A stretch of 64,000 nt of DNA from assembly GCA_026003935.1 (NCBI GenBank), contig BPIE01000002.1:191906-255905 (forward strand), read 5' to 3'. Source of the DNA: Tepidiforma sp. GTDB taxonomy: Bacteria > Chloroflexota > Dehalococcoidia > Tepidiformales > Tepidiformaceae. The number at the start of each line of letters is the position of its first letter. Within the stretch, counting starts at the first letter, position 1. This document shows, piece after piece, positions 8,222 through 17,003 of this stretch. The notes under the pieces are model-generated. The model saw only the letters and a list, made by a program, of their open reading frames with translations, was not told the origin of the DNA and ran no database searches. A program made the position numbers and the translations under genes.

Positions 8222-11200
8222 CTATTCGGTGCGAAGTGCCTGCGCATCGGAAGTGCGGGCGATGAGCCGGGCCGCAAACGTAAGGGCGATGAGGAACGCG
8301 GCGGCGACCGCGACGAGGCTGCCGAGCACCAGGAGCCAGTCCGTGCGCAGGAGGTAGGTGGGCTCGGCGAGGCGGCCGGTTTCATCGACATCGAGGAATG
8401 AGAGCATGCGGCCGGCGATGCCGCGGCCGAGCCACGTCCCGGCCGCGACGCCGACGACGGCGACGAAGAGATACTCGACGGCCAGGACGCGGGCTACTCC
8501 GCCGCGGGAGAGCCCGAGGGACCGAAGGACGGCGAATTCGGTCCTCCGGCGCTGGACGACGATCCAAAGGGAGACCAGCAGGGCGACTGTGGTAAGAAGC
8601 AGGACCGCCCCGAATGCGAGGTAAAGGATGCCTGCGCCGCCGGCGGAGATGAGCGGGTTCCGCTCGAGCCGGGAGAGTTCGCGGGAGCGGTCGGTCACGA
8701 TTCCGAAGTTGAAGGGGTCGTTGCGGAGAAGCTGTTCGATTGCGGGGATGTCGGCGCCGGGGGGCGGTTCGAGCCAGGCTTCGTTGAGGACAGGCTGGGT
8801 AGAGGAACCGGCGAGGCCGAGCCACGAGATGAGCTGGTCGCGGTTGAACACGATGCCGGGGCCGTTCGCAGAGGGGAGCGTCGGGAAGGCGTTGACTTCG
8901 CCGACGATTCGGATGGGCACCGTGACCGCTGCGACGCTGACGTGTCCGACCGAACCTACGGCGAGGCCGGTCGACGCGAGGAAAGAACGGGTCGCGATGA
9001 CGGGGAGGGGGATCGCCCGCTGAGCGGGTGCGAGGCCCCAGAGTTCCGAGCTTTGCCCGGGCGCTCGCCGAATGACGCCAGCCTGACCCGAGGCTGCGGC
9101 GTCGCGAGTTAGCTCGAAGGTATCGGGCAGGCTGACGCGGGCCGGGAGCGGCGTCCAGCCGGGGTTGGGCCCTTCGAACGCATCGAGCACGGTGGAGATC
9201 CCCGCGGCGGTCGCGGCGGTGAGGTTGTCGAAGGCGATGGTGAGCTCGAGGGTGTTGAAGCGGTTCGAAGGTTCGGTGATGACCAGGGCGACGAGGTCGA
9301 GGGGTTCGGGGAGCTGGCCTTCGTAGGCGCGGGCGATGGGGGCCGTCATCGTGTTCCACTGGCCGGGCTCAATGGTTCCGAACTCGACGAGCTGGTGGTT
9401 GCCAGAGGCGTCGCGGATGCGAGCCCAGAGGGTCATCTGGTTCGGGGTGGAGGAGGCGCGGACATCGATGCTGAGCGATGTGGTGCCCGGGGGCAGGGTG
9501 ATGCCCCGCAGTGGTTCGGGCGCGCCCAGTTCGGCCATGAGGTCGCGGAGGGGCCGGTCGCTGAAGTCGCCGCGAAACCAGAGGAGCAGCGGAGCCATGT
9601 CGGGGTCGACGCCGAGCGCCTGGAAGGTGCGCCCCGTTACGCCGGCACCGACGGGAGCAGCGGGGAGGCGGAGAACGGAGGAGGCGAGCGGGACGCCGGT
9701 CTCGGCGCGGAGGAGGGCGTCGGCGGCGGCACCATCTAGGCCGAGGTCGGCGCTGCCGGTGGTGATAGCCCGCAGGCCGGTCCCGGCCTGGAAGCGGGCC
9801 CGCTCTTCGAACGTGGCGGATGCAGTTGTGGCGTGAGACGCGGCAAAGGTACCAACTGCGAGCGCGAGGGCAAGCAGGAGCGCGAGCCGCGCGGACTGAC
9901 CGGGGCTCCGTGAAACCTGCCAGAGGCCGAGCAGCGCCGGGGGCGAGGCTTCGCGGGAGACGGCGGCGGTGATGATGCGCGTCAGAAGCGGATAGAGGCG
10001 GAGGAGGAGCGCCGCCGCGGCCGCCGCGAGAATGGCGGGCGAGAGCAGGAGGAGCGGGTCGGACGTTACGCCGCCCGTGGCGGAGGGGGTGAAGACGGTG
10101 CCCCGCTCGCTCAACTCCCAGAGGAGAAGCCCGGCAACTGCCGCGAGCGCGAGGTCGAGGTAGTAGCGTTGGAACAGGGGTTTGCCGGGACGGGCCTGCT
10201 CACGGCGGCGGGCGACGGCGGAGGTGCGTGCTGCCAGGAGCGACGGAACGAGGAGCGCAACGAGTGAGACCGCGGCACCGGCGGCGGCGTAGAGGAACGC
10301 GACGGGCGGTACGGCAACGGGAAGCAGGCGCCCGCCGTTCACGTGTTCGAAGGTTGGCGTGAGCCCCAGCAGCGCGGTACCGGCGGCTGCGAGGAGCGGC
10401 GCGAGCAGGACGGCGGGGAGCGCGAGCAGGAGACCTTCGCCGAGCGTGATGATGGCGACCTGTGCGACGGTCGCGCCCCGGCTGCGGAGCAGCGCGATTT
10501 CGTCGCCGAGGCGCTCGACGATGACGATGGAGACGAGGACGACGTAGAAGACAGGCCACGGCGGCGACCTGCAGGAGCAGGATGGCGAGGGGCGCCTGCT
10601 GGTATTGCTGCGAGCGTCCGTAGTCGCGGAGGACGTTGCCGAGCGGGCTGAAGCTGGCACCTCCCAGCGGCTCGAGGTCGTAGTAGAGCGCAGAGAGGTC
10701 TTCGCGGGCGCGCTCGAAGGTCTCGCGGGAGAGTGACTCGGGGCGTGCGAAGGTGTGCCAAGCGGTGGCGGCGCCATAGGCGGGATACTGGCTCCCGAAG
10801 CCTTCGATGAGCGTCACCTCGGGGACGAACATCGGGACGACGGGGCCGCTTTCGGGGAGCAGACGGTAGGGAGCGAAGAAGCGCTCGGCGGGGAGCACCC
10901 AGAAGGAATCGTCGGCCTGGAGGGGGTCGATGATGGCGGTCACGACGGCGGAGAGGGTGAACGTGACGCCTGCGGTGGGGGTGCAGGGGGGCGGCGGGGG
11001 GCGGTCTTCGCGGGGGATTTCTCGGGCGCAGGTGTCGAAGTCTTCGACAAGGTGGAGTTGCTGCCCGACGGCGAGGCGCGCTGCGCGGGCGGCATCGCGG
11101 GAGACGGCGACCTGGAGCGGCTGGCCGGGGGCGGAGGGACGGGGAAGCTCGCCCTCGAGAACGGTGACATGGGCTTCGTAGCCGGTCACCGACTGGAGCT

Positions 11201-11579
11201 GGCCGACCGGCGCCAGCGGCGGGACGGCTTCACCGGGGGCCGCGAGGAAGAAGCGGGGGCCAACGAGCACCCGCGATTCGCCGGCGGAGAACCAGCCGAT
11301 ACGCTCGGCGATGCGCGTTTCGACGGCCTTGCGGAGGTCCGTGCCCTGCGGGGTGGCGAGGGGGATCGATGTGAAGCTGACGCGGTTGCCGGGGGATTCG
11401 CCGAGGCGGTCGCGGACTGTGAAGGTGAGGCCAAGGTCGGCCATGGTGCGGGCGTAGACAGGAGCGGCAGCGAGAAGCGAGGCGGCCATGAGCATGCCGA
11501 GACCGAGCACCGCGAGAAGTCGCCAGTTGGTGATGCTCCGGTTGGCAAAGATGCGCCACGTCGCAAACGCTGTCCGCAT
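8222..11579 (-). CDS. Large FtsX-type ABC transporter permease, interrupted by a +1 frameshift
   Basis: The N-terminal part (from the ATG at 11579) has an initial membrane helix and a long extracytoplasmic domain. It then loses homology just after LAILLLQVAAVA, while the neighbouring frame continues with VFYVVLVSIVIVERLGDEIA. The break is near 10550-10557. Joined, the product is about 1119 residues, matching the 1126-residue paralogue next door, which reads through the equivalent point (LMLQVVGIALYYLVMV). Two FtsX/MacB permease domains flank membrane helices and two large periplasmic domains. With the divergent permease and two ATPases it would form a MacB-like, mechanotransmission-type system for lipoprotein, lipid or peptide work at the cell surface. 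Either one base is inserted in the assembly or the gene is broken. Confidence 0.8.
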
Positions 11580-11586
11580 CGCGAGA

Positions 11587-11592
11587 ACTGTA
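11587..11592 (-). promoter_or_regulatory. Probable -10 box TACAGT, leaderless arrangement
   Basis: On the minus strand TACAGT begins 13 bases before the ATG of the leftward permease. The spacing matches other leaderless candidates in the window. Confidence 0.45.
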
Positions 11593-11645
11593 CACGAGGA
11601 ACGGGCGGCTGGCGCGCGGGCTTTGCCGCGTCGATACAGGTCGGG

Positions 11646-11651
11646 TAGGGT
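11646..11651 (+). promoter_or_regulatory. Probable -10 box TAGGGT
   Basis: TAGGGT lies 17 bases before the ATG of the rightward permease. The 83-base gap therefore holds back-to-back promoters for the two paralogous permeases. Confidence 0.35.
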
Positions 11652-11662
11652 TCGCTGGCGAG

Positions 11663-14600
11663 ATGCGAACGGCGTTCGTCGTGCTGTCGATGGTGCTCCG
11701 GCGGTTGGCAGCCAATCGGCGGCTGGCGGCCACGGCTGCCGTTGGCGTGGTCACGGCGTCGGCACTGATGGCCAGTGTGGTGCTGTATTCCGACGCGGTG
11801 CGGGACCTCGGGCTGAGGCATGAGCTTCGAACCGCGGAGCCGCAGGAGCGGAATGTGCGGGTGGTGATCTCGGGCAGGCCGGCGCTCGATGACTATCGCC
11901 AGCGGCGGGCGGAGGTGGATGGGCTGCTCGCACGCTACCTCGGCGGGGTTACCGAATCCGTGGCGCGGTTCGGCCGGACCGCGACGTTCTACGTGACTGC
12001 GCCCGGGGCCACGGTGCCGGACGACCCGGAGCGGCCCCGGGGCCACTTCCAGTTCGCGGATGATTTGCTCGAGCACGTGTCGGTGGTGGACGGGAGCTGG
12101 CCGCTGCCCGCCGCCGACGCCGCTGGGGGGCGGGAGGTTGGCGCTGCAATCGGCAAAGAAGCGGCTGACCGGTTCGGCGTGCAAGTGGGTGATGCGTTCG
12201 ACCTGCATCCGTTCTGGCGCGCCGATGTTGCGCCGGTCCGCGTGGTGGTGACGGCGATCATCGCGCCGAAGGACCCGGCGGAGCCCTACTGGGGCGGCAG
12301 GACGGACAGGTTCGCGCTGGATACCTCATGGGCGACCTACCCGTTCTGGGTCGACGAGGCGACGGTACGGGAGGCCGTGTCGGGTTACCTGCCGGACATG
12401 GACAGCACGCTCGAAACCTACCTCTTCACGGACATTGGTGGGATCGACGCGAGGAACGCAGGCACGGTGGAGGCGAACACGCGCGCGCTCGTGACATCGC
12501 TGCGCGAGGCAGTACCGAACGTCGTGGTGGAGACCGGGCTGGCGGACATCATTGCCGCGTACCAGACGAAGCTGTTTTTCACACGGCTGCCGCTTTTCGC
12601 CCTCATGCTGCAGGTGGTGGGGATTGCGCTGTACTACCTCGTGATGGTCTCGTCGATGGTGGTCGAGCGGCAGCAGGGAGAGATCGCGCTGCTCCGGTCG
12701 CGGGGCGGAAGCCCGGCGCAGGTGGTGGCGGTGTACGCCATCGAGGGGCTGCTCATCTGCGGCGCCGGAGCGATTGCCGGGCCGTTCATCGCCGCGGCGG
12801 CCATCAGTGTGCTGGGGTATACGCCCCCGTTTGCGCCATTGAGCGGCGACGCGGCGCTCGACGTGCCGCTTTCGGGGCTGGCGTTTGGGGCGGCGGCGGG
12901 CGGCGCGGCGATGGCGTTTGGCGCACTGCTGCTGCCGGCGTGGAGGGCATCGCGGGGGACGACCATCGACTACAAGCACAGTCTCGCGCGGCCGCAAACC
13001 CGGCCGCTGTTCCTGAAGTACTACCTCGACCTTGCGCTGGTGGCCGTTGGGGCGTTCCTTTTCTACCAGCTGCGCGAGCGCGGGTCGCTGGTGACGGAGC
13101 GGCTCTTCGGGGAGCTCTCGGCTGACCCCCTCCTGTTGCTCTCACCAACGCTCTTCATGGTGATGGTGGCGCTGGTGTTCCTGCGCCTCTTCCCGCTGGT
13201 GCTGGGGGTGATTGCATGGGCGGGCCGCCGTTGGGAGAGCGCGACTGTGGAGCTGGGATTGACGCGCATGACACGGGCACCGCTGCAGTACAACCGACTC
13301 ATCCTGCTCCTGCTGCTGGCCACGGCGGTCGGGATGTTCGCTGCGGGCTACCGGGCGACGCTGGAGCGGGGGTATGACGACCGCGCAGCCTACGAGGCGG
13401 GCGCGGAGTCGCGGCTCGCGGATGTTCGGAACCCGGCAGCCGTGCCGAACGACGTCTTCGTCGAGCGGGTCCGTGCGGCGACCGGGGCTGCGGTGGTGTC
13501 GCCAGCGAGCAGGCAGACCGGTTCGTACAACATCTCGGCGTTCCAGGGCGTAAGTATCGAGGTGCTCGGGGTGGAGCGAACCAGCTTCGAGGAGGTCGCA
13601 TTCTGGCGGGGGGACTTTGCGGGCAGCGGGCTCGGCGAGCTGCTGGAGAGACTGACCGTCGATACCGGGGAGCGGGTGCGGGGCGTCGAAATACCGGCAG
13701 GGTCGCGATGGATAGGACTGTGGGCGCGGCTCCCGTACGGGCCGAACCAGGCGCGGCTCGCGATTCGGCTGCGCGACCCGAACGGGACGTATTGGGATTA
13801 CACACTCTTCCCGCTGGAGCCGGAGACAACGGGCGATTGGCGATTCTTTGCGGCGAACCTTTCGGAGCCGTCGCAGGCGCGATTCGGACAGGGAGGGCCG
13901 TACCGCACGGAGACGGCGAAGGAGCTCGACGCAGTGTATGTCCGGACCGCGGGCTCAGCGCCGCAGGTGGCCGAGCGCGCCATCGTCATCGTGGACGAGG
14001 TGATGGTCAGCGCGGCAGTCCAGTTGCCTGAAGCGCCGGGCAACGGGGCCGAGGGGTGGGCCGTGATTGAACCGTTCGACAGCTTCGAGCGGTATCAGCT
14101 GATTACGGGGCAGGCGCTGGCGGACCCGGGCGCGGTGTCGTTTGCACCCGGTGCGGGACGCGATGGCGGGAATGCGGCGCGGATTGCGTTCACGCGGGCG
14201 CCGGGCCAGGGGCCGCTGTTCGGGTTCCGGGTGGTTCGGCCGGATACGACGCTGCCGGTGCTGGCGGAATCGAGGCTCCTCGAGCTGGCCGACCTCGAGA
14301 CCGGGGGCGAGCTCACGGTATATGTCAATCGGCAGTATGTGCGGGCGAGGGTAGCGGGCAGCTTCGAATATTTCCCGGGGCACGAGCCGCGGGGGAGCAC
14401 GTACCTGCTCGTGGCAGACCTCGAGGCGCTGCAGGAGCTGGCAGCGGGGGTCCCGGGGCTGGCGGACGCGGTCTACGCCAATGAGGCATGGATGAAGGGC
14501 GCGGACCCGGAGGTGATGAGCCGGGAGGCGCTTCTCGAACGCGGCGTTCATGCCGAACAGGTCTTCGACCGGGCCACGATTCGCTCGGCGCAGGAGGCGG

Positions 14601-15043
14601 ACCCGCTCGTCGCTGCCAGCTGGGAGGGCATTCTGTTCCTGTCGTTTGGGGCTGTGCTGCTGCTGACAGCGCTCGGGTTTGCGGTCTACGCGGCGATGGC
14701 TGCACAGGCGCGCGCGCTGGAGTTCGCGATCCTGCGGACGATGGGGTTTTCCAGCCGGCAGGTGCTGGGTCTGGTGAGCTTCGAGCAGGTGTTCGTCATC
14801 GTGGCGGGCGTGGCCGTGGGGACTCTTCTCGGCTTTCCGCTGGGGCGGCTGATGATCGGGTATCTTGGCGTGACCGAATCGGGCAGCGAACCGGTGCCGC
14901 CGCTCGTTTCGCAGGTGAGCTGGCCGGCGGTGCTCACGGTGTACGTGCTGCTGGCGGCCGTGTTCCTTGCGACAATCGCGGCGCTGGCCGCGGTCTACAC
15001 GCGTCTCGCCGTGCACCGGGCGCTGCGGATTGGGGAGATTTGA
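11663..15043 (+). CDS. Large FtsX-type ABC transporter permease
   Basis: 1126 residues, an intact paralogue of the divergent permease. Layout: an N-terminal helix (about 14-33), an extracytoplasmic domain to about 300, a first block of three or four helices around LYYLVMVSSMVVERQQGEIALLRSRGGS, a second helical region, a second large soluble domain, and a C-terminal FtsX domain (FGAVLLLTALGFAVYAAMAA, then ALEFAILRTMGFSSRQV). The double arrangement suggests that one chain provides both permease halves. Its TGA overlaps the ATG of the first ATPase by one base, so permease and ATPases are co-translated. Substrate unknown. Confidence 0.9.
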   Translation: MRTAFVVLSMVLRRLAANRRLAATAAVGVVTASALMASVVLYSDAVRDLGLRHELRTAEPQERNVRVVISGRPALDDYRQRRAEVDGLLARYLGGVTESVARFGRTATFYVTAPGATVPDDPERPRGHFQFADDLLEHVSVVDGSWPLPAADAAGGREVGAAIGKEAADRFGVQVGDAFDLHPFWRADVAPVRVVVTAIIAPKDPAEPYWGGRTDRFALDTSWATYPFWVDEATVREAVSGYLPDMDSTLETYLFTDIGGIDARNAGTVEANTRALVTSLREAVPNVVVETGLADIIAAYQTKLFFTRLPLFALMLQVVGIALYYLVMVSSMVVERQQGEIALLRSRGGSPAQVVAVYAIEGLLICGAGAIAGPFIAAAAISVLGYTPPFAPLSGDAALDVPLSGLAFGAAAGGAAMAFGALLLPAWRASRGTTIDYKHSLARPQTRPLFLKYYLDLALVAVGAFLFYQLRERGSLVTERLFGELSADPLLLLSPTLFMVMVALVFLRLFPLVLGVIAWAGRRWESATVELGLTRMTRAPLQYNRLILLLLLATAVGMFAAGYRATLERGYDDRAAYEAGAESRLADVRNPAAVPNDVFVERVRAATGAAVVSPASRQTGSYNISAFQGVSIEVLGVERTSFEEVAFWRGDFAGSGLGELLERLTVDTGERVRGVEIPAGSRWIGLWARLPYGPNQARLAIRLRDPNGTYWDYTLFPLEPETTGDWRFFAANLSEPSQARFGQGGPYRTETAKELDAVYVRTAGSAPQVAERAIVIVDEVMVSAAVQLPEAPGNGAEGWAVIEPFDSFERYQLITGQALADPGAVSFAPGAGRDGGNAARIAFTRAPGQGPLFGFRVVRPDTTLPVLAESRLLELADLETGGELTVYVNRQYVRARVAGSFEYFPGHEPRGSTYLLVADLEALQELAAGVPGLADAVYANEAWMKGADPEVMSREALLERGVHAEQVFDRATIRSAQEADPLVAASWEGILFLSFGAVLLLTALGFAVYAAMAAQARALEFAILRTMGFSSRQVLGLVSFEQVFVIVAGVAVGTLLGFPLGRLMIGYLGVTESGSEPVPPLVSQVSWPAVLTVYVLLAAVFLATIAALAAVYTRLAVHRALRIGEI

Positions 15044-15978
15044 TGGAGCAGAGGCTGACGACGGCCCCGGAAGCGACAGCGGAAGACGAGCTGTATATCC
15101 GCTGCGAGGACCTGTTCAAGATTTACAAGACTTCGAACCTCGAAGTGGTGGCGCTGCGGGGGCTCGACCTGAAGGTTCGACGGGGCGAGTTCATGGCCAT
15201 CGTCGGGGCTTCGGGTTCGGGGAAATCGACGCTGCTGAATATCCTTGCGGGGCTCGATACGCCCTCGGCGGGGCGGTGTTTCGTGGGCGGGGTCGACCTG
15301 CTGACGATGTCGTCGCGGGAGATGGTGCGGTACCGGAGGCGGCAGGTTGGGTTCGTGTGGCAGCAGACGGGGCGGAACCTCGTGCCGTACCTGACGGCGG
15401 TCCAGAACGTCGAGGTGCCGATGGTTTTGGATGGGGTGCCGCCGCGGGAGGCAAGGGAGCGTGCTGTACGGCTGCTGGAGATGGTGCTGATGGGGCACCG
15501 GCTGCATCACCGGCCGGAGATGCTTTCGGGCGGTGAGCAGCAGCGGGTATCGATTGCGGTTGCGCTGGCGAACGAGCCGCCGCTACTGCTGGCCGACGAG
15601 CCGACGGGCGAGCTGGACTCGGTCGGGGCGGACACGGTCTACGAGGTGTTCCGCACGCTGAACAAGGAGCTGGGCACGACGATCGTGATCGTGACGCATG
15701 ACCCCGACATTGCTTCGCGGGTGGACCGGGTAGTGGCGATCCGCGACGGCCGGACGAGCATCGAGATTTACCGAAGGGTGCGATTCGAGGGCACCGAGGC
15801 GAGGGTGGCACACGATGAGTATGTGCTGGTGGATGCTGCGGGGCGGCTGCAGCTGCCGAGGGAGTACCTCGAGGCGCTCGATATCCGCGAGCGGGTGCGG
15901 GTGTTGCTGGGCGAGGGGCGCATCGAGGTGCTGCCGGACGGCACGCGGCGGGCAGACGGGAGGGGAGCGCGATGGTGA
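15043..15978 (+). CDS. ABC transporter ATPase with C-terminal AbrB-like domain
   Basis: 311 residues. Walker A GASGSGKS (55-62), signature LSGGEQQR (161-168), Walker B LLLADE (181-186) and the switch His in VTHDPD are intact; the class is MacB/LolD-like. Residues about 258-297 (EYVLVDAAGRLQLPREYLEA, then IRERVRVLLGEGRIEVLP) match the SpoVT/AbrB swapped-hairpin pattern, normally a DNA-binding or dimerising domain. Such a tail is unusual for this ATPase class and may dimerise the subunits or sense the partner. It overlaps the permease by one base and the second ATPase by seven. Confidence 0.9.
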   Translation: MEQRLTTAPEATAEDELYIRCEDLFKIYKTSNLEVVALRGLDLKVRRGEFMAIVGASGSGKSTLLNILAGLDTPSAGRCFVGGVDLLTMSSREMVRYRRRQVGFVWQQTGRNLVPYLTAVQNVEVPMVLDGVPPREARERAVRLLEMVLMGHRLHHRPEMLSGGEQQRVSIAVALANEPPLLLADEPTGELDSVGADTVYEVFRTLNKELGTTIVIVTHDPDIASRVDRVVAIRDGRTSIEIYRRVRFEGTEARVAHDEYVLVDAAGRLQLPREYLEALDIRERVRVLLGEGRIEVLPDGTRRADGRGARW

Positions 15979-16868
15979 GCGAGGGAGCGGCGGTCGAGCT
16001 GCGGTCGGTTTCGCGCAACTTCCGCGCCGGCGGGGAGGAGGTATGGGCGGTGAGGGACGTGTCACTGGAGGTGAAGCCGGGGGAATTCCTCGCGCTCGTG
16101 GGGCGTTCGGGCTCGGGGAAGACGACGCTGCTGAACCTGATCGCCGGGCTTGACCGGCCAACGAGCGGCGAGGTCCTTATCGACGGGCAGCGGGTCGACC
16201 AGATGCGGGACCGGGAGCTGGACCGGCTGCGGCGGCACACGATCGGGTTCATTTTCCAGTCGTTCGGGCTGCTGCCGCTGCTCTCCGCGCGGGAGAATGT
16301 CGAGCTGCCGCTGCGGATTGCCGGGCTTGGATTCCGGGAGCGGCAGAAGCGGGTGGAGGAAGCGCTGACATTCGTGGGGCTGGGGAAACGAGCGGAGCAT
16401 CGTCCCTACGAACTCTCGGGGGGTGAGCAGCAGCGGGTTGCGATTGCGCGGGCGCTGGCGGCTCGTCCCCGGCTGATTCTCGCGGACGAGCCCACGGGCG
16501 AACTGGACTCCGCGACGGCGTCGGCGGTGTTCGGGCTGCTGCGCGACCTTGCGCGGGTGGAAGGCATCACGGTGATCGCCTGCACGCACGACCGGCTGGT
16601 GATGGAGCTGGCGGGGAGGGTGGAGGAGCTGGCGGACGGGCGGCTGGTGACGGAGGGGCGCCGGGAGGTGCTCGAGCGTACGCTGGCCCGCGAGCGGAGT
16701 CCGTTTGCTGCTGCGCGTGCGGCGCAGCCGGGGGCGGCGCCGACGGCATCGGGGCTTTCGTCGCTGATTGGAGCGGACTATGCGCAATTCCGGCGGCCGG
16801 GACCGACGGACGCCGCGGCAGGCAGTGTCGCGGAGCGCGACGAACGAAGGGACGAGACGAGCGACTGA
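15972..16868 (+). CDS. ABC transporter ATPase (MacB/LolD type)
   Basis: 298 residues. Walker A GRSGSGKT (44-51), Q-loop in [10 protein letters not shown], signature LSGGEQQR (148-155), Walker B LILADE (168-173) and an H-loop His (ACTHDR) are all present, so the protein should be active. The nucleotide-binding core ends near 230; the remaining 65 or so residues are Ala/Arg-rich and unrecognised. It overlaps the first ATPase by seven bases. Two non-identical ATPases for two paralogous permeases suggest a heterodimeric motor shared by both, or one ATPase per permease. Confidence 0.92.
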   Translation: MVSEGAAVELRSVSRNFRAGGEEVWAVRDVSLEVKPGEFLALVGRSGSGKTTLLNLIAGLDRPTSGEVLIDGQRVDQMRDRELDRLRRHTIGFIFQSFGLLPLLSARENVELPLRIAGLGFRERQKRVEEALTFVGLGKRAEHRPYELSGGEQQRVAIARALAARPRLILADEPTGELDSATASAVFGLLRDLARVEGITVIACTHDRLVMELAGRVEELADGRLVTEGRREVLERTLARERSPFAAARAAQPGAAPTASGLSSLIGADYAQFRRPGPTDAAAGSVAERDERRDETSD

Positions 16869-16935
16869 ATGCGGCGGGGCGGAGTCGCCGGGGCGTTCCG
16901 GGGAGCGGGAAGTCCCGGGGCAAGAATCCCTGTAA

Positions 16936-16987
16936 GACCTGTCGAGGTTCGACGGTCTCAGCGTGGGAGGCGCGGTGAGCGCGCCTC
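16936..16987 (+). promoter_or_regulatory. Structured 5' leader with two hairpins
   Basis: Between the ATPase stop and the surface-protein start, two hairpins can form. One is GAC-ct-GTCGA / TCGAC-g-GTC (16936-16957). The other is GAGGCGCG / CGCGCCTC with a GTGAG loop (16967-16987), placed four bases before the GGGAGG ribosome-binding site. This could be a regulatory leader or an incidental GC-rich structure; it matches no riboswitch class known to me. Confidence 0.35.
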
Positions 16988-17003
16988 TGCGGGAGGAACG
17001 TGC

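Noticed and set aside
10545..10562. Programmed +1 frameshift in the permease
   Set aside because: There is no slippery or stop-codon context like known +1 sites, and the intact paralogue reads through without a shift.
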